Assembly (NCBI GenBank): GCA_016709545.1
Contig: JADJMO010000007.1
Location: 186,001 to 250,000 of the forward strand
Reading direction: 5' to 3'
DNA from: Myxococcales bacterium
GTDB taxonomy: Bacteria > Myxococcota_A > Polyangia > Polyangiales > JADJMO01
Length of the DNA stretch: 64,000 nucleotides
Below the pieces are notes generated by a model, which was given only the letters and a program-made list of their open reading frames with translations, did no database searches and was not told where the DNA came from. Shown here piece by piece: positions 1 through 8,600 of this stretch (positions are counted from its first letter, which is position 1; every line of letters starts with the position of its first letter). The position numbers and the translations under genes were made by a program.

Positions 1-1078
1 GTACCGAGCCGTCGGGCGCGCGGTTCGGCCACTTGCTCGACACGAACGTGGCGGCCATCGCGCCGACCTCGCTCTCGCCGCGCGGGATGAGGTAGCCCGA
101 GGCGTCGAGGGGGTGGCTCACGTCGCTCGCGCGGAAGCCGAGGAACGCGGTCGCGGCGCTGCCGCACGGGATCTCGTCGAGCAGCTCCACGAGCGGATCG
201 AGGAAGCCGCGCAGCAAGCGCGCGGCGCCGGTGGTGGGGCCGGTGAGCAGGACGTGGTCGGCCTCGAACGAGCCGCCGCTCGCGTTGACGAGGAAACCCC
301 CGCCCGCGCGGCGCTCGAGCGACATCACCGGCTGCTCGGCGCGGAGCACGCCGTCGAGCCTGGCGACGAGCGCGTCGACCAGCGTGCCCATGCCGCCCTT
401 GAGCGACACGAACGGGCTCGCCTTGGGCGCACCGGCGGGCCGCGGCGGGGCCTTGCGGGCCTGCGCGAGCGCGCCGCGCACGAGGCCACCCTGGTGCTCG
501 AGCGCGGCGAGCTGGGGGAACGTGCCCATGAGGCTGAGATCGTGCACGTTGCCGGTGAAGAGCCCACCGAGCAGCGGCCCGGCGATCTGCTCGAGCACCT
601 CGCGACCGAGGCGCCGCTCGATGAACTCGGCGACCGACTCGTCGTCCGGGTCGCTCTTGCGCATGAACCCCGGCGGCGCGATGAGATCGAGCGCCGCGCG
701 GAACTTGCCGGGCCACGAGATGAGGGGCGTGCTCACGAGCGGCGCGAGCTTGGTCGGGATGCCGAGCACGAGCCCGTCGGGGAGATCGACGAGCTTGCCG
801 TGCTTGCGGATGTAGGTCTTGCGGTTCTCGGGGACCGTCTCGACCAGGTCGTCGCCGAGGCCGAGCTCCTTGGCGAGCACGGCGACCTGCGGCTTCTGCG
901 CGACCCAGCTGTCGGGGCCCTCCTCGATGACGAAGCCGTCCTGGAAGTGCGTGCGGATGTTGCCGCCGAACCGCGCCGAGGCCTCGAGCACGATCGGGTC
1001 GATGCCACGGCCGCGCAGCGCGTGGGCCGCGGCGAGGCCGCTGATCCCGCCGCCGACGATGACGACGCGCGGGCTCAT
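1..1078 (-). CDS. hemY: Protoporphyrinogen oxidase, HemY type (C-terminus beyond window)
   Basis: FAD-dependent oxidation of protoporphyrinogen IX to protoporphyrin IX, the step before iron insertion into haem. The N-terminus carries VVIVGGGISGL, the GxGxxG FAD-binding loop, followed by the acidic strand end VLEAS. Close to the window edge is FVSSKWPNRAPDG, which matches the family's conserved F.S.KW..RAP motif. The first 359 residues are present; the family is usually about 470 residues, so the C-terminal quarter is missing only because the window ends. The ATG at 1078 overlaps the hemE stop as ATGA, so the two haem genes are probably one leftward operon with coupled translation. Confidence 0.93.
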   Translation of the reverse strand, partial: MSPRVVIVGGGISGLAAAHALRGRGIDPIVLEASARFGGNIRTHFQDGFVIEEGPDSWVAQKPQVAVLAKELGLGDDLVETVPENRKTYIRKHGKLVDLPDGLVLGIPTKLAPLVSTPLISWPGKFRAALDLIAPPGFMRKSDPDDESVAEFIERRLGREVLEQIAGPLLGGLFTGNVHDLSLMGTFPQLAALEHQGGLVRGALAQARKAPPRPAGAPKASPFVSLKGGMGTLVDALVARLDGVLRAEQPVMSLERRAGGGFLVNASGGSFEADHVLLTGPTTGAARLLRGFLDPLVELLDEIPCGSAATAFLGFRASDVSHPLDASGYLIPRGESEVGAMAATFVSSKWPNRAPDGSV

Positions 1079-2112
1079 GGCGTACGCGGCGTCGTGTGGA
1101 CGATCTCGATCAGCTGCTGCACGGCCTCGACCGGGGTCTCCGGGAGGATGCCGTGGCCGAGGTTGAAGATGTGTCCGGGGTGCCCGTGCATGCGCTTGAT
1201 GACGTCCTTGGCGCGGGCCTCGATGATCTCGCGGGGCGCGAAGAGCAGCGTCGAGTCGAGGTTGCCCTGGAGGGCGACGTCGTCGCCGAGGAGCTTGCGC
1301 GCGCGGTCCATCGGGAGGCGGAAGTCGATGCCGATGACCGTGCCGCCGGCCTCCTTCATCTGCGGGAGGAGCGTGGAGGTGCCGGTGCCGAAGTGGATGA
1401 CCGGCACGCCCGCCTTCTCGACCGGCTCGAGGATCGAGCGCACGTGCGGCTTGACGTAGGTCTCGTAGTCCTCGGGGCCGAGCTGGCCGACCCACGAGTC
1501 GAACAGCTGCACCGCCTGGGCGCCGGCCGCGATCTGCGCGAGCAGGTAGTCGCGGACGGTGAGCGCGAGCTTCTGCATGAGCAGGTGCCACGCCTCGCTG
1601 TCGCCGTACATGAGGCGCTTGGTCTTGACGAAGCCCTGCGACTTGCCGCCCTCGAGCAGGTAGCTCGCGAGGGTGAACGGCGCGCCCGCGAAGCCGATGA
1701 GGCCGACCTTGCCGGAGAGCTCCTTGCGCAAGATCTTGAGTGCATCGAGCACGTACTGGAGCTCCTCGGGGGCCGCGATGCGGAGCGCGTCGACGCCCTT
1801 GCGGTCGACGATCGGCGTGTGCACGACCGGGCCCTCGCCCTTCTCGAACGAGAACGGCGCGCCCATCGGCTCGAGCGGCAGGAGGATGTCGGCGAAGAGG
1901 ATCGCCGCGTCCATCCCGAGGCGGAGCGGCTGCAGGGTGACCTCGACGGCGAGCTCCGGCTGCTTGCAGATCTCGAGGAGCGTGTGCTTCTCGCGCAGCG
2001 CGCGGTACTCGGCCATGTAGCGGCCGGCCTGGCGCATCAGCCAGATGGGGGTGGTGTCGACCGGCTCGCGGCGGCACGCTTTGAGGAAGCGATCTTGGGT
2101 GTCGACCAGCAT
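1075..2112 (-). CDS. hemE: Uroporphyrinogen decarboxylase
   Basis: Decarboxylates the four acetate side chains of uroporphyrinogen III to give coproporphyrinogen III in the cytoplasm. The 345-residue product has both family signatures: PIWLMRQAGRYM near the N-terminus, with the substrate-binding Arg, and GFAGAPFTLASYLLEGG in the middle. An ATG at 2178 would add 22 residues with no counterpart in known HemE proteins. I chose the ATG at 2112 because the protein then starts like other HemE (MLVDTQDRFLKA) and GGAAG lies 8 bases upstream. It is the first gene of the hemE-hemY pair and is divergent from the lipid kinase at 2217. Confidence 0.95.
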   Translation of the reverse strand: MLVDTQDRFLKACRREPVDTTPIWLMRQAGRYMAEYRALREKHTLLEICKQPELAVEVTLQPLRLGMDAAILFADILLPLEPMGAPFSFEKGEGPVVHTPIVDRKGVDALRIAAPEELQYVLDALKILRKELSGKVGLIGFAGAPFTLASYLLEGGKSQGFVKTKRLMYGDSEAWHLLMQKLALTVRDYLLAQIAAGAQAVQLFDSWVGQLGPEDYETYVKPHVRSILEPVEKAGVPVIHFGTGTSTLLPQMKEAGGTVIGIDFRLPMDRARKLLGDDVALQGNLDSTLLFAPREIIEARAKDVIKRMHGHPGHIFNLGHGILPETPVEAVQQLIEIVHTTPRTP

Positions 2113-2216
2113 GGCGACCGCTTCCGTACACCATCCGGCGAGGACCGTCCTCAAGAGATTCGGCGGCAAATCGTGCACGCGGACCCGCCCCGCGAGCGCC
2201 GTGCTCCAGTGTCCGG

Positions 2217-3212
2217 GTGTCTCCCGTCGCCGTCCTCGTCAACCTGAACGCCCGTCGCGGCTCACCGCGGGTCGGGCACCTCGTCCGTGAGGTCCTGCCG
2301 CGCGCGGAGGTCGCCGTCACGAGCTCGCTCGACGACGCGCGCCGCTTCCTCCACGACCAGGTCTCGGGTCGCCCGCCCTCGCTGATCCTCAGCGGCGGCG
2401 GCGACGGCACCGCGGTCGCGATCTGGAACGAGCTCCGCGCGATGAACGTGGACATCCCGCCGCTCGGCCTGCTCCGGCTCGGCACGGGCAACGGCCTCGC
2501 GAACGTGACCGGGGCGCCCAAGGCGCGCACCGCCCTCGAGCGCATCGCGGCCCTGCGCGGCGTGGTCCCGCCCGTCCGCGGGTTCCGGCTCCTCGAGAGC
2601 GAGGGTCGCATCGCGCCGTTCGCCGGCACCGGCTGGGACGCGCAGATCGTGGCCGATTTCAAGGCCTGGCAGGCCACGTTGCCCCCCGGCGTGCAGGGCA
2701 TGAACGCGGGCCTCCGCGGCTACCTGAACGCGCTCTTCCTCCGCACCATCCCGCGGCAGCTGTTCGGCGACGGCCCCGCGCACGTCCGCGCGGTCAACCT
2801 CGGCGACGACGCCTTCACGCTCGACGACCAGGACCGCGTGGTCCCGATCCCGGGCGCGCGCAAGGGCACGGTGCTCTACGAGGGCCTCGCGAGCGTCGCC
2901 TCCGGCGCCACCACCACCGAGTGGGGCTTCGGCTTCCGCGCGTTCCCGCACGCGCACCGCGTACCCGACCGCCTCTCGGTGCGCGTCTACGGCGCCAAGG
3001 TGCTCGAGGCCACGAGCAAGATGTTCAAGCTGTGGCGCGGCGAGCGCGTGCCCAAGATGCACGACTTCTTCACCACCGGCATCCGCTTCGAGCTCGACCG
3101 CGAGGTGCCTTTCCAGATCGGCGGCGACGTCATCGGCCCCCGCCGCGTGATCGAGCTGCGCCTGTCGGAGCAGCGAGTCGGCCTCGTCGACTGGGACCGG
3201 TTGCCTTCGTAG
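2217..3212 (+). CDS. Diacylglycerol/sphingoid-type lipid kinase family protein
   Basis: A 331-residue member of the DAGK catalytic superfamily (YegS/DgkB/LCB5 type), which phosphorylates a lipid hydroxyl with ATP on the cytoplasmic face of the membrane. The nucleotide-binding motif SGGGDGT lies near residue 60, followed by LGTGNGLAN, both diagnostic. The substrate cannot be read from sequence. The start is GTG; no TA-rich hexamer or Shine-Dalgarno is evident in the short gap to divergent hemE. It ends four bases before the convergent gene at 3217. Confidence 0.85.
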   Translation: MSPVAVLVNLNARRGSPRVGHLVREVLPRAEVAVTSSLDDARRFLHDQVSGRPPSLILSGGGDGTAVAIWNELRAMNVDIPPLGLLRLGTGNGLANVTGAPKARTALERIAALRGVVPPVRGFRLLESEGRIAPFAGTGWDAQIVADFKAWQATLPPGVQGMNAGLRGYLNALFLRTIPRQLFGDGPAHVRAVNLGDDAFTLDDQDRVVPIPGARKGTVLYEGLASVASGATTTEWGFGFRAFPHAHRVPDRLSVRVYGAKVLEATSKMFKLWRGERVPKMHDFFTTGIRFELDREVPFQIGGDVIGPRRVIELRLSEQRVGLVDWDRLPS

Positions 3213-3216
3213 GGCC

Positions 3217-3801
3217 TCAGCACTTGCTCGCGAGGCGCTCCAGTTGCCCGAGCGGATCGACGATCGCCCGCACGACCGAGCGCGTGGTCTTCGACGAGCC
3301 CGCGACCGCGCGGAAGGCCCAGAAGCGCGCCTCGCCGAGCACGAGCCCCGCGAGCGGCGTGTAGACGAGATCGAGCGCCGAGGGGCGCACGCCGTTGCCC
3401 TCGAACACGTACTCCCACGCGGCCGAGGCGGCCGTCGTGAAGAGGAGTGCCTCGACGACGCTCGCGCCGCACGTGCGGGCGCGGAGGTGGAGCTCGCTGC
3501 CGAGGAGGCCGTGGCCGAGCACGTTGATCGTCCACCGGTCGCCGTCCCACTCGAAGGCGCGGCGCGAGGTGTCGAAGAGGGGCGCCTTGCCGAACGCCTC
3601 CCCCCAGCGCCGCGGCCACTCGCGCGGGCTCTCGGCGAAAGGGTTCGGCCACAACACGGCCTCGGTGGTGCGCATCACGACGAAGAGGCCCGTCGCATGG
3701 ACGATCGGCGGCACCCAGAGGGCCTCGGTCGGAGGGACCTCGGGCTCCACGGCGGCGGCCGCCACGACCAGGATCGCCGCGCTCAGCATCTTTCGTTCCA
3801 C
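3217..3801 (-). CDS. DUF3943-like predicted secreted/membrane protein
   Basis: A 194-residue protein beginning MERKMLSAAILVV, a plausible signal peptide or N-terminal membrane segment. The central and C-terminal part has the spacing of DUF3943: N.LGHGLLGSE, then R..G, then SAAWEYVFEGNGVRPSALDLVYTPLAGLVLGE. Members of that family are of unknown function and probably associated with the envelope. The start is a GTG immediately after a TATC; an ATG at 3789 is an alternative but would remove the basic residues of the signal. It is convergent with the lipid kinase and divergent from the DnaJ gene. Confidence 0.65.
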   Translation of the reverse strand: MERKMLSAAILVVAAAAVEPEVPPTEALWVPPIVHATGLFVVMRTTEAVLWPNPFAESPREWPRRWGEAFGKAPLFDTSRRAFEWDGDRWTINVLGHGLLGSELHLRARTCGASVVEALLFTTAASAAWEYVFEGNGVRPSALDLVYTPLAGLVLGEARFWAFRAVAGSSKTTRSVVRAIVDPLGQLERLASKC

Positions 3802-3851
3802 GATACCCTTGGCGGCGCGGGGCGGCGTCGTTAGGTTTCGCCTCGATCGTC

Positions 3852-4790
3852 ATGGCCAAGGATTTCTACGCCATCCTGGGAGTCCCCCGCGGGGCGGACG
3901 CCGACACGATCAAGAAGGCGTACCGCAAGCTCGCGACCCAGCTGCACCCCGACAAGAACCCGGGCGACAAGCAGGCCGAGTCGCGCTTCAAGGAGATCAA
4001 CCGCGCGAACGACGCCCTGTCGGACGCGAAGAAGCGCGCCCTCTACGACGAGTTCGGCGAGGAGGGCCTGCGCGAGGGCTTCGAGGCCGACAAGGCGCGG
4101 GCGTTCCGCGACGCGCAGAAGCGCGGCTTCGGCGGCGCGGGCGTCCGCCTCGAAGATCTGTTCGGCGGCAACGTCGGCGGCGACGGGTTCCTGCAGGACT
4201 TCTTCCAGCGCGGCGGGGGTGGGGCGCGCGGTCGGCCGCGGCGGCGCACCCGTGGCGACGACATCGAGTCCGAGCTCACCCTCGACTTCGTCACCGCCGT
4301 GCGCGGCGGCACCCTGCAGATCAGCATCGCGGGGCGCGCCGAGCCGGTCAGCGTGCGCATCCCGGCCGGCGCCGACGAGGGCTCGCGCCTGCGCATCCCC
4401 ACGATGGGCGGCCCGGCGCCCGCGAGCGACGGCACGCCCGGCGATCTCCTGCTCACGCTGCACGTCCGCCCGCACGCGCACTTCACCCGCGAGGGAGACG
4501 ACCTCCACCTCGAGCTCCCGCTCACCATCGCCGAGGCCTACCGCGGCGCGAAGGTGAAGGTCCCCACGTTCGACGGCCCGGTCACCATGAAGATCCCGAG
4601 CGGCACGCAGGGCGGCCAGAAGATGCGCCTCCGCGGCCGCGGCATCGCGCGCAAGGGCAAGGAGCCCGGCGATCTCTACGTCTCGTTCCGCATCCTCGTG
4701 CCGACGAGCGACGACCCGAGCGTGGTCGCCGCCATCGAGGCCCTGGAGAAGGCCGACCCCGAGGACCCGCGCGCCGCCATCGAGGTGTAG
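3852..4790 (+). CDS. DnaJ-class co-chaperone lacking the zinc finger (CbpA/type II)
   Basis: Hsp40 co-chaperone that stimulates DnaK ATPase. The J domain occupies residues 1-70 with the HPD motif at residues 32-34. It is followed by a Gly/Arg/Phe-rich linker (about 90-130) and the C-terminal substrate-binding beta domains (from about 138, ESELTLDFVTAVRGG). There are no CxxCxGxG repeats, so this is a CbpA-like rather than a canonical DnaJ. The 312-residue length fits that class. TAGGTT lies 14 bases upstream of the ATG. No dnaK or grpE is in the window. Confidence 0.92.
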   Translation: MAKDFYAILGVPRGADADTIKKAYRKLATQLHPDKNPGDKQAESRFKEINRANDALSDAKKRALYDEFGEEGLREGFEADKARAFRDAQKRGFGGAGVRLEDLFGGNVGGDGFLQDFFQRGGGGARGRPRRRTRGDDIESELTLDFVTAVRGGTLQISIAGRAEPVSVRIPAGADEGSRLRIPTMGGPAPASDGTPGDLLLTLHVRPHAHFTREGDDLHLELPLTIAEAYRGAKVKVPTFDGPVTMKIPSGTQGGQKMRLRGRGIARKGKEPGDLYVSFRILVPTSDDPSVVAAIEALEKADPEDPRAAIEV

Positions 4791-4827
4791 CGCTCGCGCC
4801 CGTGCAGTTCTCGCGGTCTGCCCGTAC

Positions 4828-5017
4828 CCCCGGGCTGAAGCCCGGGGCACCGACAGCGGCTGAAGCCCGGGGCCTGGACCCCGGGCTCGACGTGGCGCGA
4901 GAGCTGGCGAAAAGCCCCTTCTGCAGCGAGGCGTTCAATCAGGGATTCGAGACGGGAAGCCCGGGGTCGATGCCCCGGGCTTGCGGTGCCGTCGGTGCCC
5001 CGGGCTTCAGCCCGGGG
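4828..5017. repeat. Symmetric REP/BIME-like cluster of four GC palindromes
   Basis: The 285-base gap after the DnaJ gene contains four palindromic units. The two outer ones (4828-4847 and 4998-5017) read CCCCGGGCTGAAGCCCGGGG and its reverse complement. The two inner ones (4865-4886 and 4959-4980) are GCCCGGGG-6-CCCCGGGC. The linkers also begin with the same CACCGAC in opposite orientation, so the whole is an inverted pair centred near 4922. This is the architecture of bacterial interspersed palindromic elements, which are often moved by RAYT transposases; none is visible here. It could also help end dnaJ transcripts. Confidence 0.8.
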
Positions 5018-5060
5018 GGAGCTTCATTCGCGGAGCGATTGCCTCCCCGCGCGCTCCTGC

Positions 5061-5068
5061 GCTAGCCA
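5061..5068 (+). promoter_or_regulatory. Putative -10 (GCTAGCCA) for a leaderless transcript
   Basis: The hexamer TAGCCA ends 7 bases before the ATG at 5076, the distance expected if transcription starts at the start codon. There is no Shine-Dalgarno. The same arrangement recurs at other genes in the window. Confidence 0.4.
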
Positions 5069-5075
5069 CCGGCCC

Positions 5076-5513
5076 ATGCGTACTTCCAAGCTCGTGCTGT
5101 CGTTCGTCCTGCTCGCCTTCGGCGCGGGCTGCGGGCCCACCCCGGAAAAGGTCTGCAAGCGCCTCGAGGAGCTCGAGGCCAAGTCCGAGAAGAAGAAGGA
5201 CAAGAAGAAGAAGAAGGACGACGACTGCGTCGACGAGATGAAGAAGATGAAGGAGAAGAAGCCTGAAACCTTCAAGTGCATCGCGACGTGCTCCGAGATG
5301 TCCGACTACGACAACGCGATGATGTGCGTGTTCGCGTGCGCCCTGAAGGACATGAAGGACGACGACAAGGACAAGAAGTCCAAGAAGGACGACGACGACG
5401 ACAAGAAGTCCAAGAAGTCCTCGGACGACGACGACGACAAGGGCAAGAAGAAGAAGTCCTCGGACGACGACGACGACAAGGGCAAGAAGAAGAAGGCCAC
5501 CGACGACGAGTGA
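5076..5513 (+). CDS. Lys/Asp-rich low-complexity lipoprotein
   Basis: A 145-residue exported protein with signal peptide MRTSKLVLSFVLLAFGAGC, a clear lipobox ending in Cys19. The first half has an EK-rich helix and six further cysteines (KVCKR, DDDCVDE, FKCIATCSE, MMCVFACA), enough for disulfides. The second half is an almost pure Lys/Asp polyampholyte in alternating blocks, containing a 13-residue unit repeated exactly in tandem (39-base repeats at 5418-5456 and 5457-5495). I do not recognise a family. Codon use and GC fit the surroundings. The ATG at 5076 is preferred over an earlier start because it gives the signal peptide. Confidence 0.75.
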   Translation: MRTSKLVLSFVLLAFGAGCGPTPEKVCKRLEELEAKSEKKKDKKKKKDDDCVDEMKKMKEKKPETFKCIATCSEMSDYDNAMMCVFACALKDMKDDDKDKKSKKDDDDDKKSKKSSDDDDDKGKKKKSSDDDDDKGKKKKATDDE

Positions 5514-5530
5514 GCCGGACTGCGTGATGG

Positions 5531-5560
5531 AGGGCGCCCCTTTCAGGAAGGAGGCGCCCT
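5531..5560 (+). terminator. Hairpin after the Lys/Asp-rich lipoprotein gene
   Basis: AGGGCGCC (5531-5538) pairs with GGCGCCCT (5553-5560) across a 14-base loop, 18 bases after the stop codon. No U-run follows, so it is either a weak terminator or an mRNA 3' end structure. Confidence 0.45.
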
Positions 5561-5610
5561 TCGCCGTTCCGGCGTCACATCGGCGTTTCTTCTCGGGGCC
5601 GCCGCTGGCC

Positions 5611-5618
5611 GCTAGCGT
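5611..5618 (+). promoter_or_regulatory. Putative -10 (GCTAGCGT) for a leaderless transcript
   Basis: TAGCGT fits TAnnnT and ends six bases before the ATG at 5625, where no ribosome-binding site is present. Confidence 0.45.
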
Positions 5619-5624
5619 CTCTCG

Positions 5625-6938
5625 ATGGGGTGGCGTTGGCTCGTGGTCCTCGCGGCCGGCTGCGGGGGCGGCACGATCGAGGGCGATCCGGCGCTCGACG
5701 GCGGCGACGACGCGCTCGAGGACGGTGCGACCGACGCAGCGACGAGCCCCGACACGCGCGACACCTCGGTCGACGTGACCGACGGTGCGGTCGACACGGA
5801 CGCGGGCGACACGGGCTCCGGCGACACGGGCAGCGCGCCGGACACCGGCGTCGTCGACACGGGCAGTTCGACCGACGCCGCGCCCGACGCGCCGGCGCCC
5901 ACGGCGGACCCGTTCTTCGCGATCTCCCCCGACGAGGCCACCTGGGGCGACGCGCAGGCGACCACGCTGCGCGGCCTCGGCGCCGGCACCGTGCGCTTCC
6001 AGTTCTGCAACTGGCCCGCCGACAAGGCGGCGCTCGACGCCAAGGTCGAGATCGCGCGCAAGCACGGGCTCTCCGTGCTCGCCGAGATCAACTACTGCAC
6101 GCTCTACGCGCCCGCCGCCGCCGCCGATCGGCAGGCCTACTGGCACGCGAGCTTCTCGGACGCGGGCAACGCGTTCAGCGCGAAGTTCGCCGCGGCCGCC
6201 GGCGAGATCGCGGCGGCGTTCAAGGGCCGCGTGGCCCGCTACGAGATCTGGAACGAGCCGGACGCCGCGCCGCGCCCGAAGACCGGCTGGCCCGGCACCA
6301 AGTGGCCCTCGGCCACCAACGTGGACTGGGACGGCGCGTGCGGCGCCTACGGCTACGGCGTCGACTACGGCCAGGCCGACTGGGCGATCTGCCCGCGACA
6401 GCTCGGGGTGCTCACGACCAACGCCTTCATGGCCATCGTCGCCAACGACGCGACGGCGAAGGTGGTCGCCGGCAACGTGCTCTTCCATGGCGACGACGGC
6501 TGGGTGGCGAAGGAGTACTGGAAGCAGGTCGAGGCCTCCCCCGCGGTCGCGTGGCACGTCACCAACAAGGGTCGGAGGCCGTGGGACGAGGTCGGCATCC
6601 ACCCGTACGGGTACCCGCCGGGGGGCAAGCTCGAGGCGCAGGTGAAGGCGTTCCAGGCGCTCGTCACCGCGCCCGCGAAGACCGTGCTCACCGAGTACGG
6701 CTGGCACTCGCTGTCGAGCGCCGACCCGAACCTGTACGCGACGGAGGCCGACGCGGCGAAGCACCTCGAGGCCACGTTCCCGGCGATGAAGGCCGCCGGC
6801 GTGCCGCTCGTCATGTGGTTCAACTACCTCTCGGCGCCCGGCCTCGACTTCGGGGTGCGGCGCGCCGATCTCTCCTGGAAGCCCGCTGCCAAGGCGTACT
6901 GCAAGGCGACCGCGGCGCCGAAGTGCCCGGCTCCCTGA
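5625..6938 (+). CDS. Secreted glycoside hydrolase-like lipoprotein, clan GH-A type
   Basis: 437 residues: a short lipoprotein signal (lipobox LAAGC), an Asp/Thr/Gly-rich linker to about residue 95, and a (beta/alpha)8-like domain. RYEIWNEPD places a candidate acid/base Glu at 211 after the GH-A signature Asn, and VLTEYGWHS places a candidate nucleophile Glu at 357. The layout resembles the GH39/GH5 groups, but the substrate cannot be assigned. It probably acts at the outer surface, tethered by its lipid anchor. It is preceded by a leaderless-type promoter. Confidence 0.75.
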   Translation: MGWRWLVVLAAGCGGGTIEGDPALDGGDDALEDGATDAATSPDTRDTSVDVTDGAVDTDAGDTGSGDTGSAPDTGVVDTGSSTDAAPDAPAPTADPFFAISPDEATWGDAQATTLRGLGAGTVRFQFCNWPADKAALDAKVEIARKHGLSVLAEINYCTLYAPAAAADRQAYWHASFSDAGNAFSAKFAAAAGEIAAAFKGRVARYEIWNEPDAAPRPKTGWPGTKWPSATNVDWDGACGAYGYGVDYGQADWAICPRQLGVLTTNAFMAIVANDATAKVVAGNVLFHGDDGWVAKEYWKQVEASPAVAWHVTNKGRRPWDEVGIHPYGYPPGGKLEAQVKAFQALVTAPAKTVLTEYGWHSLSSADPNLYATEADAAKHLEATFPAMKAAGVPLVMWFNYLSAPGLDFGVRRADLSWKPAAKAYCKATAAPKCPAP

Positions 6939-6989
6939 GCGTCCGACGAAACGTCGCGCGGACAGGCTGAAGCCAGCGCCGAATCGTGA

Positions 6990-6995
6990 TATCGC
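6990..6995 (+). promoter_or_regulatory. Putative -10 (TATCGC) for a leaderless transcript
   Basis: TATCGC lies seven bases before the ATG of the di-haem peroxidase gene at 7003, without a Shine-Dalgarno between them. Confidence 0.35.
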
Positions 6996-7002
6996 GCGCG
7001 AC

Positions 7003-8115
7003 ATGAACCGTCTCCCGATCGTCCTCGCCGCCGTCTCCCTCGCCGTCTTCGTCGGCGCCTGCGACAAGGCGGAGCGCTGGCACTCGCCGTTCGAAGGCAC
7101 GCCCGGCGCGACGTCGCAGACCAAGCCCTCCGGCCCCGCCGCGCCCGCGCCGATCACGGTGGACCCGGCGCGCTTCGCCGCGTTCGGCGCCGTGCCCGCG
7201 CGCATGGACGACGCCGCGCACCCGACGTCGGCCGCCAAGGTCGCCCTCGGCAAGACGCTCTACTTCGACACCCGCCTCTCCAAGAACCACGACCTCTCGT
7301 GCAACAGCTGCCACGACCTCGCCCGCTACGGGGTCGACCTCGAGAAGACCTCGTCGGGTCACAAGGGGCAGCGCGGTACGCGCAACTCGCCGACCGTGTT
7401 CTTCGCCGCGGGTCACTTCGTGCAGTTCTGGGACGGCCGCGCGGCCGACGTCGAGGCGCAGGCGCTCGGGCCGGTGCGCAACCCGGTCGAGATGGCCATG
7501 GAGAGCGACAAGGCGGTGGTCGAGGTGCTCTCGTCGATGAAGGAGTACGAGGCCGCGTTCAAGGCCGCGTTCCCCGACGACAAGAAGCCGGTGTCGTTCA
7601 CCAACATGGGCATCGCCATCGGCGCGTTCGAGCGCACGCTGGTCACCGGGCCGAGCAAGTGGGACCGCTTCGTCGCGGGCGACGGCAAGGCGCTCGACGA
7701 CGTCGAGAAGCAGGGCTTCAACCTGTTCTACGAGACGGGCTGCATCAGCTGCCACAACGGCCCGTACTTCGGCGGCAACTCGTACCGCAAGCTCGGCGAC
7801 AAGAAGCCGTGGCCGGATCAGGCCGATCTCGGCCGCTTCGCCGTGACGAAGATCGAAGCCGACAAGCAGTTCTTCAAGGTGCCGAGCCTGCGCAACGTCG
7901 CCAAGACGGGCCCGTGGTTCCACGACGGCTCGGTCGCCACGCTCGAGGACGCGGTCACCAAGATGGCCTCGTTCCAGCTCGGCAAGGAGCTCACGCCGGC
8001 GGACGCGAAGGCCATCGTGCGCTTCCTCGAGACGCTGACCGGTACGCTGCCGACGATCGCGCCGCCGGTGCTCCCGAAGAGCACCGACAAGACCCCGAAG
8101 CCCAGCGCGAAGTAG
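7003..8115 (+). CDS. Di-haem cytochrome c peroxidase/MauG family lipoprotein
   Basis: 370 residues with lipobox FVGACDK and two covalent haem sites, CNSCH and CISCH, in the order and spacing of the CcpA/MauG family. Family members reduce H2O2 with electrons from small cytochromes or oxidise protein side chains in the periplasm. Between the haems are the usual blocks GTRNSPTVF, FWDGRA and PVEMA, and after them KVPSLRNVAKTGPWFHDGS. All family landmarks are present, so it should be functional. It converges with the zf-TFIIB gene, 12 bases away. Confidence 0.9.
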   Translation: MNRLPIVLAAVSLAVFVGACDKAERWHSPFEGTPGATSQTKPSGPAAPAPITVDPARFAAFGAVPARMDDAAHPTSAAKVALGKTLYFDTRLSKNHDLSCNSCHDLARYGVDLEKTSSGHKGQRGTRNSPTVFFAAGHFVQFWDGRAADVEAQALGPVRNPVEMAMESDKAVVEVLSSMKEYEAAFKAAFPDDKKPVSFTNMGIAIGAFERTLVTGPSKWDRFVAGDGKALDDVEKQGFNLFYETGCISCHNGPYFGGNSYRKLGDKKPWPDQADLGRFAVTKIEADKQFFKVPSLRNVAKTGPWFHDGSVATLEDAVTKMASFQLGKELTPADAKAIVRFLETLTGTLPTIAPPVLPKSTDKTPKPSAK

Positions 8116-8127
8116 GCCTCAGCAGCG

Positions 8128-8568
8128 CTACTTGCGCTTCCTGGTGAACCCGACCACCGACGCCCACAGGCGCCAGTGCAGCGGGATCTTGGTCTCGGCC
8201 TGGCTGCGCTCGAAGAAGGTCTCGAGGGCCGCGAGCTCGCCCTCGTCGAGCCAGATGCCGCAGTCCTCTGGGCACACGTCGATCACGATCTGCGAGCCCA
8301 TGCCGTAGGGGCGCGCGTCCATCTCGGTGCCGCACTTCGGGCACTTGATGGGCCCGCGCGACGCCTGCGCGCCCTCGCTCACCGTGTCGTGCGGCTTGCC
8401 GAGCGCCTCGTGGTAGTCGCGCTCGACCGTGGCCTGGATGGCCTCGAGCTCGCCCTTGTCGAGCCACGTGCCGTGACACGCGCCGCACTCGTCGACCTCG
8501 ATCTTGGCCTCGTAGATCTTGGCGGTGAGGGGCTTGCCGTCGCGGGGGCAGTGCATCGTCTCGCTCAT
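8128..8568 (-). CDS. Double zf-TFIIB zinc-ribbon protein
   Basis: 146 residues with two copies of the zf-TFIIB motif. The first is MHCPRDG...DECGACHGTWLDKGELEAI, with one Cys of the first CxxC replaced by Asp. The second is IKCPKCG...DVCPEDCGIWLDEGELAAL. These zinc-binding proteins are common in bacteria; their molecular role is unknown. There is no signal peptide, so it is cytoplasmic. It is read in the same direction as the chitinase gene, 32 bases downstream of it. Confidence 0.8.
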   Translation of the reverse strand: MSETMHCPRDGKPLTAKIYEAKIEVDECGACHGTWLDKGELEAIQATVERDYHEALGKPHDTVSEGAQASRGPIKCPKCGTEMDARPYGMGSQIVIDVCPEDCGIWLDEGELAALETFFERSQAETKIPLHWRLWASVVGFTRKRK

Positions 8569-8600
8569 GGGCCGAGCCTGCCCCAGATGCGGCGCGCCGG

